From Mnemiopsis leidyi (taxonomy: Eukaryota; Ctenophora; Tentaculata; Lobata; Bolinopsidae), in NCBI GenBank assembly GCA_000226015.1, contig JH152734.1:220630-284629 (forward strand): a stretch of 64,000 bases of DNA, given 5' to 3'. Each line of letters begins with the position of its first letter. Position 1 is the stretch's first letter. Of this stretch, positions 45,625 through 57,001 are shown in pieces. Both the position numbers and the translations under genes were made by a program. The notes under the pieces were generated by a model. The model made no database searches, was not told the DNA's origin, and saw only the letters and a list, made by a program, of their open reading frames with translations.

Positions 45625-48304
45625 ATGGAACAAGTCAGTGAAGTTGGTGGAGGTTCTGGAGAGTTGAGTGGTGGAGGAGAACCGGCCGACCCTCCCAATT
45701 TATCATCAGGTATTTACTCTTATTTACTCTTACTATCAGGTACTTACTCTAATACTATCAGGTACTTAGTACTTACTCTAACAATAACATCAGGTCATGG
45801 TATGTGCATAATTCCGCTATGATGTATAGGTAGCTTAACAACAAGCTAGAAAGAGACATACTATCTAACTGTGATCATATCCAGGAGATTATCTAGACCC
45901 AGAGGACGAACCAGATGAAGAGCTAGAAGAAGAACTTCAGGAAGAACTAGAGGAAGAACCAGACGCATACAGGATAATTTCGGTAGAGGACAGCCCCGAA
46001 CTGTTTCCTTTCCTTGTTGAACAGTTCTTCCACCTTAAAGAGCAGTTCCCTAGCATGTGCTGCAGCACGGTTTATGTGGACGTACACAACTTCTGCCGTG
46101 GGTCTATTTCATAGTCATACTTTCATTGAGTCCTACAACTTTGTTTCCCAGTGTCATGTTTTGAAAGTTAAGTCGCGAAAATATTACATTTAAAAACTCT
46201 CCCTTTATTAAAACTTTCGCGATGTTCAGGAACGTTTGCGGAGCGGCTTCTGGTCATGGTGAGATGCAGAGATCTGAAGGTGGTGGCTGGAATCTCATTT
46301 TGTCTCATCGAATACTCCAGCTCCATCTATGTTGGCTACATGATAACTGACCAAGAATTCAGAGGATATGGATTTATGAAGGTCCGGCTTATATTTATAA
46401 CTTGTATTGTAGGAATTAGATAATTAGCCTGAAGTTGTCGATAAAATTTCGTTCAATATTAGCACTTATTTGACAAATTTCACGAACATTCTCATGTTTT
46501 CTGTCAGCAGATTACCTTGGCCATTCCAAAACAAAGCTTAAAAGTTTGTTTATTTCAGAAGCTATTTCAAGAGATGAAGGACTACGCAAAAAAGGTGTTC
46601 CCAGAGGCGTATAACGACGGTTTTCATTCAATCGTTGCAGAAACGCTGGCTCAACCGATTCCGATGTACAAGGACTACTTCAGCAATTGGGAAAATGTGC
46701 TCGGAACCCACGCTGCCCTCAACAAGATCGGCTTTTATCAGGTGAGAAATAGAGCAAAAAATACTATATAAATCAATCCAATGTAATGTGCAATCAGTAT
46801 ATGAACGGTGGAAAGTTCTTTTACGTATTGTTTAAAATTTTAAGAACTTGAAGTTGCTGATCTAGGTTCAACATGTTACTGTTTTGCCATAATGGTGAGG
46901 TCCTGTATGCGACAAATAATGTTGATGTGATGACAGTGCACCTCTTTCAGTGCGCAGTCAACTTTGTAATGTTTGGAGAAATAACCGAGGAGGGCCTTGT
47001 GTCCAAGGGATCGAGCGACTACGTGATGCTGGTACACAAGGATAGCACCGCCATTTCAAAGAGCGAACACCCAAACTTCCAACTTGAGATGAGCAGGTAA
47101 CCGCAAATTCCTAAATTTTTGGTTGTGTTTTGAGCAGCTCAATTTGACTCGGATGGTAGACTAGTGAATTCTGTGAGTCAAAAACTGAGAACTTTTTCTG
47201 TCCAGCATTCGACTTTCTCCACATGACCTCTCTAAACGTCCTATGTTGTTCACACAACCTGCCACACAACTTAATCACCTGGCGACCTCAGTATTAGTTG
47301 CCTTGCAACACGGGAGAGTACCGTGGAGTGGCCCTGTAATCAACTACCCGCTAACACAATCCCCACAGTTGGTACCTGGAATCTCCCAACTACCACTTTG
47401 TAAGAACAGTCAGTATGTTTGGCTGCCCTAACAACCTGGGCGAGGAGTTCCTCAACTCTCTTTCCTCCATACCCGAGGGGAAATGTTTCATCCGACAGCA
47501 GCTCCCTTTCTACAGGACTGACAAACTGTACCCAGGTGAAATATTCCTCTTATTTGACCTCGAACATTACCTCAAACATTACCTCGAACTTGAGCTGCGA
47601 TGACTAAATAAAACATACCACACTGTGGTAGTTTCCACTTCTTAATCTCCCGAAATTTTCAGACCACCTGAAATGACTAGCACAGTTTGGGGACATAGAC
47701 ACGAGTTACTTTCACGACAACATGGGACCCCCACCCATGGATCTTGTCTCTGACTCGTCCAACACATCGACCTCTATCAGCGACCTCGAGAATCAGGTTT
47801 GTAGTGGTGGCGGTGTCTATTCCAGCTCAACGTTGGCGCTTACTGTAACAAGCGAGAGGGATATTATCTCGCAAAGTTCGACGTCATGTTCAGTGTAAAT
47901 GGTCATATGCATAGTACACACAGTTTTTGAGTAAAAAACCCATCAACATTCAGTACACCCCGATGTATACTATCAATTTCCAAGATTGAGCCCAAGTTAA
48001 CAGATATTTTGATCAGGCCGTTGACGTAGCTAAACGCTGGTCACAGCAAGCTCTGCGTGAATCAAGGAAGTCAGCGGAGACCTTACTTCAAAAGAAAGAA
48101 AGGAAGATGGCAAGAGCAAGACTGGGTCGGTCCCACTCCTCGGAGGACGACCCAGGAGACAAACAGTCCAAATGGGAACAGGAAAGGGATCGTCTGGACT
48201 CCGGATTTTCCAGCAACAGCAGCGGCAGCAGCGGTTCCATCAACAGTCTGCCTGATATACTATCCGATATTTCCCTGGGTTCGCCCACTTCTTCAGGACT
48301 GTAA
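45625..48304 (+). CDS. GNAT-like protein B with in-frame UGA-CUAG (tandem paralogue 2)
   Basis: Eight exons with the same layout as gene A: 45625-45709, 45885-46097, 46230-46381, 46559-46741, 46951-47096, 47369-47535, 47663-47796 and 48017-48304. Exons 3-6 have the same lengths as in A. Exon 2 is longer, with an acidic run (DEELEEELQEELEEEPD). The core repeats the GNAT-like features (ERLLVMVRCRDLKVVAGISF, VGYMITDQEFRGYGFMKKLF). TGA lies at 47674-47676, again followed by CTAG, then LAQFGDIDTSYFHDNMGPPP. The short form is 319 aa; the full frame has 456 codons including the UGA. The tail shares SRKS.ETLL with A and adds RLDSGFSSNSSG, a DSGxxS phosphodegron-like motif. The exon 1 donor is followed by three more potential donors. 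Intron 4 has a normal GT. Family name unknown. Confidence 0.72.
45701..45796 (+). repeat. Repeated splice donors after exon 1 of gene B
   Basis: The sequence (t)atcag|gt occurs at 45710 (true donor by comparison with gene A), 45740, 45762 and 45794, embedded in tactcttattta-like repeats. Shifts are 30, 52 and 84 bases; the first and last would keep the frame, and the sequence between is open. Confidence 0.8.
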
Positions 48305-49167
48305 ATTGGAATACCACATCACTATTAGGACAACCGATACTGAGTTACGTCAAACTTTCGGTCAGGTTGTCCTTAGCCCACAATGTGTGGGAGTGATAAA
48401 ATTTTAAAATGCAAAGTATGGGATCAATCCATCGAGATCCAAGCATAAGAAAGAATTGAGAATTTTTAAAAAACTTAGATTAACTCAAATTAATGACCGA
48501 ACGCAATTAAAACTTTTTGAAATTGCATCGAACTTTTGGCAATTACATGTTTGTTTAAGCATTGTCTTCCATATTTCATTTTTCCAAAAGCTTGTATTTT
48601 TTTGATCTGAGCAAAAATGTATTCTTTGTACGATTTCTGTTCCTTAAGATAGTTGTTTTCAATTTCAATAGAAGATTAATCCTTTCAGGTTTTGTGGTAG
48701 CATAACATTTGGCTAGTTCTTCTCAAGCATGTTAAAATTTGATTTAGATAGTAAGCAACCCTGCGAGACCTCATATAAATTTGCATGCAATTAATTATTA
48801 GCAGAACTAATTTAGTGGTAACTGACAAGATGTCTCCATGGATCAATAACATGATCGACTCGTTATCGTAATGCATGAGAATGACGCTAGGGGAGGCGGT
48901 AAGCTTTATCATCTAATAGTTTAATGTGTTTACCGAGTGTTTGGTGTAAGTGAAAATTTTTTCTAAAATATGACATTCGACCATTCTTTTACCTTACAGT
49001 TAAATTTCAGAAACTTACTGTTCTGAGGCCTTCGATACAACTGACAGTAAACTCTGTGCATATACAATATACAAACTGGGGTTAAAATCTAACTTCATAA
49101 ATTAACTACTTCGCAAACTTAAATACAAGGCTAAAAATCAGGCCCGTTAACAGTGAAATAAGAAATA
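48305..49167. other. Intergenic, convergent 3' ends
   Basis: Spacer between the 3' ends of gene B (plus) and MRPL38 (minus). AT-rich, no exon or repeat supported. Confidence 0.5.
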
Positions 49168-50557
49168 TCACATAAAACCGGTTTTCATTTCCCACTCTTT
49201 TCTTAGAAATCGTTCTTCAGCGTAAAACTCGTGCATATCTTTTGGACGCTCAGCACAAAATTGTTTCTCATCAAGACCAAGATGTTTTGCCAAATTTGGT
49301 CCAACAGTTTCGTCCCAAAACGCCTGATAAAACGCCATTCCAACTGGTGCCAGTTGGTGTTCCCTTATCAAGTCATTAAGCTCTGTCAATCTCTCGATTT
49401 GAAGAATTTCACTGAGGACAGAATTCTGCTCGAGCAAAACCAAGACATATCGGTAAACTCCGGTTCCTTTGAGAGGTACGGCTGGTACGTACGGCAACAC
49501 AGTAGTGACGTCATCGGGATTGTTAGTGACGTCACTAGGACTGATGTTGGAAGTCCACCAGTGAAGTTTACAGCTGCTGCAATCAGGGGAGTAGAGAATC
49601 AGGGTGTACTTCTTATCAGCATCTACTGGAAGCGAGCTCCACTCCACCTAAGTAGAAACATTATCAAATAAAACCATACATTTGAGAAATGAGCCAAGAT
49701 ACACGGAAAGTTTTAGCGAGAAATATCTGAAATTTTACAGACACGAATTAAATTTGAATAGTTCTTCTCGGCTCAAGTAGTTGCACAAATAAAACAGTTG
49801 GTTAATGAATGGAGAACGTAGTATTAATACTTTCAACATTACTATAATACAAGTAATATGAGTGTTCGATTCTGATGAAGCTGTTGTAACAGAGAAAATG
49901 ATCGATCTACAGTATTACGTTCTCTATTCATTAACCAACTGTTTCATTTGTGCAACTACTTGAGCCGAGAAGAAACATTCAAATTTAATCAGTTACCATG
50001 CGGCTTATAAAGAATGGACCAATCATTCAACTACTTTACAGACACGCTCACAAGATTTACTTTCACAGAAACAGCTGATATCTAACCTGTGGTGGCTGTG
50101 CAGTCTGAGAGGGTGAAAGGAGGTTCCCGAATTCTAAGTCAACATCACCATATCTAGCGTGAAGAGGAAATAGTCTGTACTGTTGACCGTTAAATAGGTG
50201 ATCATTGAGTCGAGAATGGGACACGAGGGTTTGTAGACACTTAGCGCCGTGTTTCACTACGTGTGCTGGTGCTCTGGGAATAATTCAGGGTTATGAAACT
50301 AAGTTAATGGCAAGTTTTAAGACATAACCAATCGACTCGTCATTGATTTTCAATACTCACTCGATGAGAAAGCGATTTAAAACTTACTTGGGAAAGTGAC
50401 CGGCGGATTTCCAATCTATATGGACTTCTTTTAAATCGAGAAGAGGATGAGAAGAGTTACTTTTTACAAAACGTACATCTGAGGAGTTCCTGGAACTTTC
50501 GTAACGGTTCGTACACTTGAAGCATCGCGGGAGTATTCTTCTCATACACTGTGACAT
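49168..50557 (-). CDS. MRPL38: Mitochondrial large ribosomal subunit protein mL38
   Basis: mL38 is a PEBP-fold protein of the mitochondrial 39S subunit, near the central protuberance. Three exons in phase: 50557-50388, 50273-50087 and 49647-49168, 278 aa from ATG 50557 (human 380 aa, so the N-terminal part is shorter). The presumed presequence MSQCMRRILPRCFKCTNR is basic and suits mitochondrial import. Matches to the human protein: FGNLLSPSQTAQPPQVEWSS, KKYTLILYSPD, LHWWTSNI, PYVPAVPLKGTGVYRYVLVL and LAPVGMAFYQAFWDETV. An upstream in-frame ATG at 50620 is possible, but a tag acceptor lies just before 50557. Intron 2 carries a long inverted repeat. Confidence 0.88.
49747..49989. mobile_element. 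Foldback (MITE-like) inverted repeat in MRPL38 intron
   Basis: Arms 49747-49825 and 49911-49989 are reverse complements over about 79 bp with roughly six mismatches, separated by 85 bases. Both contain ttcttctcggctcaagtagt on one strand or the other. No ORF inside. Likely a non-autonomous foldback or MITE element; a clear target duplication was not identified. Confidence 0.75.
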
Positions 50558-50878
50558 TGCTATGAAAGTTATTGGTAAGTTGAACAATTTGCATTTGAAG
50601 GTGACAAAGGTGTTAATCATTGCAAAGATATTGGAATTATGAATATAATAAAAGTAATGTTTATGGCCTAAGAATGAAACTTAACCATTTGAAATGAAAT
50701 TTAACCATTTAGAAAGCAGGAATCCACAGTGTGTCTTATTATACAAACAGCATTAAATAAAGCTTCTGAACAATCATCAATATCAAAGTTAACAAACAAA
50801 GAAAACCGTTGCCTATATAATCAAAACAGCACAGCAAAGACTTAAAATAACCAAAATTATACTCAGAACTAAAATATT

Positions 50879-52106
50879 TCATCTATCTGACATCGCTTCG
50901 TTATCATCCGTTTTAAATTTAGAGTCACCGACATAACTAGTATCTTGTGGATTTTTCACACGTTTGTCTTTCCTACTAGATCTCCCCCTGTCAATGTCTC
51001 TGTGTTTGTCTCTGTGTTTGTCTTTATGTTTAGTCTGATGGTTGTGTCTACTAGAGTACCTATCCTCCCGTGTAGAGTTCCCTTGTCTGTGACACGTGGT
51101 ATGTTTCCTATCATGTTTCGAGGAAGGCGGACGGTTAGAGGACAGGAGGATGGGAGGTTTGAAAGGACGATCTCGACCTCCAAATCTGAGCTGTCCCGAC
51201 TTTTTGTCACCTCCAAAACCTCCTCCTGAGAGAAAGTTCTTAAAGTAAATCTGACCGATAAGAACCAACATCAAATGTTCAAATCAACGTCGACAGAAAT
51301 GACAGAGGACAAACCAACCGAGACAAAGGAAAAACTAACCAAGTCTTCTAGGGACCCAGCCCTTCATGTTATGAGAGTTCTCGTAATCAACAAACAAGAT
51401 ACTGTCATCCAGTTTTATGTTATTGGCTTGTTCACGGGCATAGTCAGTGTCCTCTATCTTGGAAAACGTCACAAAACCGTACCTAGTTAAATGGGGGTTG
51501 GAATTTTGATAATTTTGAATATGGCAAACTGCGATACGTAAGGAAATATCAAATATCAGCGCGCAAGATATGATTAGTCGTGTGTGATCAGTGATTATGC
51601 GTGTAAGATTAACAGTTGGTGATGTAAAGAACAATTATGGCAAAATTAGCGCTTGATTAAAAGGATACATCCATCTTTATGGACTTGGCGGATTTCTGAA
51701 ATGAAGAAAAGGAGTCATTAGTCAACTAAATTACTATAGCTTTGTCGATAACAGCTTTAGGAACATTGTGAAATTTATACACAGCTGAAAAGTAAAATAA
51801 ATCAATAGCCAGCCTATAATATTTAAATTATATTTACCTTCGAGATTCCAACGTTACAGGATCCGTCACAACACGACACTGAGAAATCCTCCCGAACTTT
51901 CTAAAACACTTTTTCAACGATTCCGTGTCGGTTCCTGGGTTTAGACGTCCTACAAAGAGTGTTCTGGAAGATTTGACCGAGTTTCTGGGCACATAGTTAG
52001 CAGTCAGAGCCCGAGCTATGGCTCGATCGTGGGGGTTTGTGTCAGTTCCATCTATACTGCCTGCTTTGAGAGGGTCGTAGACTTTTAGGATGCGCTCGAA
52101 TGCCAT
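50879..52106 (-). CDS. SNRNP35: U11/U12 snRNP 35 kDa protein
   Basis: This protein belongs to the U11/U12 di-snRNP that recognises minor (U12-type) introns, so the animal probably keeps a minor spliceosome. Three exons in phase: 52106-51838, 51482-51340 and 51225-50879, 252 aa (human 246). The N-terminus YDPLKAGSIDGTDTNPHDRA is almost identical to human. The RRM includes RTLFVGRLNPGTDTESLKKC (RNP2) and YGFVTFSK (RNP1). Then follow VDYENSHNMKGWVPRRLGGG and KKSGQLRFGGRDRPFKPPI, hallmark sequences of the family, and a charged His/Lys/Arg/Asp tail. I start at ATG 52106 (MAFERILKVYDPL) to match the human N-terminus; in-frame ATGs upstream to 52187 are less likely. Confidence 0.93.
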
Positions 52107-52643
52107 CCTAGAAGAATGCATAGAGTGGTCAACTGCATTTGTTTGTCTATACATCATCATAGAAAAATGTCGATAGTCTTGTAACATGTAAACTACTGTA
52201 ACATGTAAACTACTGTATTATTAACAACTACTGTATTATTAAGAGGTAAAATGTATGCATACTGTAAGTTACAGATTTCAGAAACTCAACGTAAACGTAC
52301 GTGCGACAAATGCGACGTAAGGAAAAAGTTTCCTTATATCCTTTCGCGCGTTCCATAAAAGACAGAATAAACACACTCGCTCCAAGCGCGCATGAACAAT
52401 TGAATTGGAATTATAAAACTGTACAAATTACTTTTAACAGTTATATTGCCTCAAAATATTTGTCAAAGAATTCAAAAGGTTACACGATAAAATTAAAACT
52501 CTCTAAAGCTATACTTTTCCTTTAAAACTGGAAACAGCAGCACATTGAGAAAATTAAACAGGCCCATAATTTATCAAGACCATTCGTAGGTTAAAAACAC
52601 GATAGGTTAAAAACACTCTATCTGAAATTCCCGAATTGACGGC

Positions 52644-52972
52644 TCAGCCGCTGAAAAACAAGATCATGAAAACCATAATTAAAACATTCCATATTCCAAT
52701 AAATATTCGGTATTGTCTGACGTTTTGAAGGCTTTCTCTTATCTTATCCCCCGTCGTCAATGTCTGAGAAGAAATCATTTTCAAAATATTGTAGTGAAAT
52801 ATCAACTTACTATCCGAATTCAAGGAAACTACGTAGAAAGATAAAACCGGAAAGTCTTTTGAAATGCACCAACCTCCTCCCCGAAAGTTTCATCCTTGTT
52901 TTTGGATAGTTTGAAGTTTAGAACAGCTCCAGCATTTATTATCAGAGTTCCAGCTACAATCAACGTTGACAT
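52644..52972 (-). CDS. SMIM7: Small integral membrane protein 7
   Basis: Two small exons, 52972-52874 (33 codons, donor gttggt) and 52763-52644 (39 codons and tga), join in phase to give 72 aa (human 75). Exon 1, MSTLIVAGTLIINAGAVLNF KLSK, matches human GTLLMNAGAVLNFKL; exon 2, TGDKIRESLQNVRQYRIFIG IWNV, matches [23 protein letters not shown]. Two hydrophobic segments span the membrane. The molecular role of SMIM7 is poorly known. The gene lies between SNRNP35 and MBTPS1 on the same strand. Confidence 0.9.
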
Positions 52973-53779
52973 GACCCTGAATGAAGTGAGTAGTTAGTGC
53001 CATTTTTTTGATGTTTGAAGTTATTGAAGTTATTGAATACAGAAAAATATAATAACTTTCAAAAGGTGTATGTTGGTTCAGGAGGGCCATTACTTATTGG
53101 GGCTCTGCTCCAAATTAGCCTGTTCGAAATCTCATATGTAGAGTCTTAGAGGGGCTATGGGCTAAGGAAAGTGGCTGGCTACTTCAAAAGTCCATTATAG
53201 CCTTTGATTAGGAGGTTCAAACGATTTATATTTAGTATTTTTTCTTCTAAAAATAAAAAAAAATACTTTCCTGATCCACCCTACACGATGATATAGAATT
53301 TTCAAAATGATGGCACCTCTAGCATTAATTCAGCAACTTGCTGCACTTATATCTTAAACTGAAGCAATAATAAAACGCACCGAATTCAATGCAATTGTAA
53401 AAATGTATTTTAAATCTGTATTTTTGGTGACCTCAAAATTTGTGCCACGGGAAAAACATATAATAATTTTGGTTAGCAATAATTTAAATTCATGCAATGG
53501 ATGGGAGTAAACGAAATAAATCCATGAAATTAGTCAGTGTAAAAATAGGTACTGCGTATGAAACTGAAAAAGTGCACAGCACTTTACCAAGAATTTGCGG
53601 TTTTTAATTCCTATTTAATTAGGCCTTCTCGGTATAAGTTAAGTCTGCTACCAAAATAAACCGAAGATGTATTCAAAACTGTAAAAGTAAACGCCAATCT
53701 TGCCCAGCATACGAAACACCATAAAATCTAAACAGTACAAAAATCACCCCTAAATAAATCGGCTTTAAAAATCAGCGGA
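52973..53779. other. Intergenic, no gene seen
   Basis: AT-rich spacer holding the SMIM7 upstream region and the 3' UTR of MBTPS1. No exon or repeat is supported. Confidence 0.5.
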
Positions 53780-56653
53780 TCAGACTCTTCGACGAGTTCT
53801 TACCCGGTACAAAATAATTCGCTTTTTATGGAAAAAAGAAAACATAAAATAAAGGAATGCACACACTACGATGACCATGAGGAAGGTTATGAAACCAAGA
53901 ATATAAAAGAGTTTGATACTATTTTCGTCTTCCGTCTCCTCCATCAAGACAAAATCTACCGGCTGATTGTCCAAGTTAATTGAGAGAAGCTTGTTGTTGA
54001 ACTGTCCAATAGGGTAAGTGTCGTTGAAGTCACGTGACTCCACAGGCAGGTGAACGGGACAAGTTTTCTGCTCCCGAAAAGTCAAACTCCCGTCTGTTGA
54101 CGTCATGACGCGGGAGTACTTGTGAAAGAGGGGAGTTGAAGCGAGTTTGGGGTTGCGGAAACTCCCCTGCACCCAAGTGTTGAGGGACTCGCCCACTGCT
54201 GGTGAGAAAGTGTACGATCTCTGTTCTATCATGTGGAGGATCTCCTCGACAAACCAGAAACAATCAGTCACGTGACCAGCATTATCTATACAGGAGGAGT
54301 CTCCGTACACGGCCAGGGAGCTGACAACTCCGTGATGTAGACCAAATATCGGAACATCACTTACACTCATTTCTTTACTGTGTATCATTTCAGAAGCCTC
54401 ATCATACAGGGTCGCTGTCAGCACTTTCCCTTCAGTTGGGAAGGACAACAAACTAGTTCCTGACCCGTACTCCATTGCATGGGGACCTACGGAGAACTTC
54501 CCATGCCACACCTTGTCTCCGAGAATAACACCGTGCGCAGCTAGCAGCTTGTTGAGCGCAGGAACGTTAGATCCCCCACCTTGTAGTACCACCCACTGTT
54601 TTGTGTTCTCGTCGTAGAACTTTATGTGTTTAACGAGAGGTCCGTTGTACCAGTCAGCAAATACCACCAGATTTAGCCCTTTCTCATTCACATCCTCGTT
54701 TAGTTTCCTTATCTCACTCTCAAAATACGCGTCTTCTGGATCCACCAAGAACAGATACCCGTAGTTCTTAGCATCAAAACACTCGAAGTGAGTGGAGAGG
54801 ATTTCTACAAAGTAACCTTTACTACGAAGATGTTTGTAGATCCCGTTAAAGTTCGTGTGGATGTGATCTCCGTTCCAATCTAGAGGCGAAGTGTGAAGTT
54901 TTAGGTTGTCTCTAGGGAAAGGACCTAGCGGGTAGCCGATAGAGTGGAAATGATCCCACAAGATCCTCCTGTCTCTAGATGGGGTGGGTATGATGTTGAC
55001 TTTCACCGGAATGTGGAGGGTAGAAGTTTGTTCACTGATATCCTCGTTAGTGGCAGGGGATTGTACCGTCAGCAGGACGTACCCTTCAACAGTGCCCGCG
55101 TAGTTAGCTCCTGATTTACCTACAGAGAGTGTGATAGCTAGGTACCCAGTCCAGGGCCACAACGTCTCACTGTAAGAGAATGATAACTGTACAATCTGGC
55201 CGCTAGTTTGAGTGTTGGGGTGCCATGTTGGTGGAGAAGTTATAGTACCGGTCACTGCCATACCATTAATTATCGTCATGTTAACTGTAACTGGCATGGA
55301 GGAGTGGTAGAGGGGTTGGGAACAGATCGGCCACATGTACGGACAGTCGGTCCAGTCTATTTTACCCGGACTAATAGTGATCTGCGGAACATAACCTTGG
55401 AGCAGCTCGTACGCGCGGGGTAAGTTCATCTTACCGCTGCCTTGCTCAAACATGCTGATTCCGGGGAGCCTGTCTGCCGACGCCATGAGAACTTGTTTGA
55501 TGCTAGCAGGAGATAACAGCCGGGATAATCTCTCGTTCTTCTTCATGATCTCAGTTAGAAGAGACACAGCACCAGTAACTACAGGAGAACTTACACTGGT
55601 TCCTGTCAGGTACCTACAGGACCCCTTCATGTTGGAACCTCTGATAGCTGTCCCGTACGTCACTATATCCGGCTTTACGCGTCCGCTGCCCTCAGGTAGC
55701 TCCCATAACGTCATGCCGCGCGATGAAAACTCTGCGATCTCATCGTCGTAGTTCAAACCTCCTACTCCGATAACATCAAGCTGATCAGCTGGATTGTTTA
55801 GAGTTCCGTAGAGAGGACCATCGTTACCCATAGCTGACACGAATATAACCCCCTTAGATGTTAGTTCCATTACTTTGTTAATAAATACAGAATCCTGGAA
55901 GTCGGGACCCCCTATACTTAGGTTGATGATATCTATCTTGGAGTTTATGACATAGTTGAACGCATCTAGGAACCACGAAGTGTGTGAGATCTGGTTTGAG
56001 TTGAACACTTTGAGCGAGAATATCTCTGTGTCAGGAGCTATACCAAGACAATCTCTCGAGCTTGCTATAACACCCGCCACAAATGTTCCGTGCCCTATAA
56101 CTTTATCATTTGGTTCATTCTCGTCTGTAAAATCTACAGTGTCGCCAATGTTACTGAAATGCGGATGAACTTTGTTCAGACCCGTGTCTAGTACTGCTAC
56201 CCTGACACCAGAACCGCGGTAACCACGTCGCCATAGCGCCGGCGCATGGACTAACGATGCAACACTGCGCGAACTGACACTGAGTATTTTTCTTCTGAAA
56301 TAGTCTAAATATGAAGATGATCTCTGTCCTGGAATGTTGGAAGTGTTAGATTCTGATTTGAGAGTGTTCTGTATTACCTTATCTGGATACACACTGTCCA
56401 CAAGATGGTGCCCCACCAAGCTAGGTTTTACATATCCTAGGGTATGTCCAACATATATTACACTAAAATCACTGTTCAACTGATCTACATGACGCGATTT
56501 AGGGATGGTATACCAGTCAAAGTTGTTAGCGAGACATGTGCGGAGGACTTGTTTTCGTTCAAGTCGGGAGAGGTAGCGCGTGAATGTTACTATCAGCTGT
56601 TCGTCAGATTGTCGGGGCGGAAAGAGAACTTGTAGCAGGACCAACAAGAACAT
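53780..56653 (-). CDS. MBTPS1: Membrane-bound transcription factor site-1 protease (S1P/SKI-1)
   Basis: S1P is a Golgi subtilisin-type protease that cleaves SREBP and ATF6 in the lumen, starting their release from the membrane. The ORF is 957 aa in one exon (human 1052 aa, many exons). It has a signal peptide (MFLLVLLQVLF), a prodomain with FRRKIL near 119-124 that resembles the human autoprocessing sites (RxLL), and the catalytic set D156 (VAVLDTGLN), H188 (GHGTFVAG), N277 (SAMGNDGP) and S353 (GTSVSSPV). Near the C-terminus is one transmembrane helix (ILGFITFLMVIVVCAFLYFM) followed by a basic cytosolic tail (RVRTRRRV), as in the human protein. All active-site residues are intact. Confidence 0.97.
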   Translation of the reverse strand: MFLLVLLQVLFPPRQSDEQLIVTFTRYLSRLERKQVLRTCLANNFDWYTIPKSRHVDQLNSDFSVIYVGHTLGYVKPSLVGHHLVDSVYPDKVIQNTLKSESNTSNIPGQRSSSYLDYFRRKILSVSSRSVASLVHAPALWRRGYRGSGVRVAVLDTGLNKVHPHFSNIGDTVDFTDENEPNDKVIGHGTFVAGVIASSRDCLGIAPDTEIFSLKVFNSNQISHTSWFLDAFNYVINSKIDIINLSIGGPDFQDSVFINKVMELTSKGVIFVSAMGNDGPLYGTLNNPADQLDVIGVGGLNYDDEIAEFSSRGMTLWELPEGSGRVKPDIVTYGTAIRGSNMKGSCRYLTGTSVSSPVVTGAVSLLTEIMKKNERLSRLLSPASIKQVLMASADRLPGISMFEQGSGKMNLPRAYELLQGYVPQITISPGKIDWTDCPYMWPICSQPLYHSSMPVTVNMTIINGMAVTGTITSPPTWHPNTQTSGQIVQLSFSYSETLWPWTGYLAITLSVGKSGANYAGTVEGYVLLTVQSPATNEDISEQTSTLHIPVKVNIIPTPSRDRRILWDHFHSIGYPLGPFPRDNLKLHTSPLDWNGDHIHTNFNGIYKHLRSKGYFVEILSTHFECFDAKNYGYLFLVDPEDAYFESEIRKLNEDVNEKGLNLVVFADWYNGPLVKHIKFYDENTKQWVVLQGGGSNVPALNKLLAAHGVILGDKVWHGKFSVGPHAMEYGSGTSLLSFPTEGKVLTATLYDEASEMIHSKEMSVSDVPIFGLHHGVVSSLAVYGDSSCIDNAGHVTDCFWFVEEILHMIEQRSYTFSPAVGESLNTWVQGSFRNPKLASTPLFHKYSRVMTSTDGSLTFREQKTCPVHLPVESRDFNDTYPIGQFNNKLLSINLDNQPVDFVLMEETEDENSIKLFYILGFITFLMVIVVCAFLYFMFSFFHKKRIILYRVRTRRRV

Positions 56654-57001
56654 GGTGCCGCATATTGTCCACAGTTTTACTGAACTTTTCCGCCTTCCTA
56701 GAACTGTGTGCTGGTTAGTTTGAGCAATTTATAATTCAGTTCATTTTCTATCGAGTAATTATTAGTTTGTTAATTAAATATACAATTTCGCAGTAATTAT
56801 CAAGAACAATGACTTTGAGAATGTATTAATCAGTCATAAAAACGCAAACAAATCGTTATCAATTGACCACGAATACAACAATTAAATATTCCCTAACAAA
56901 ATTGAAATCGCTAATCAAAAGTACGGTATTGAACGTAGAATCAACCGTCTTCCCCCAAAGTACCTTAACACCAGGGGAATTGGTCAAAGCAACCTAAACA
57001 A

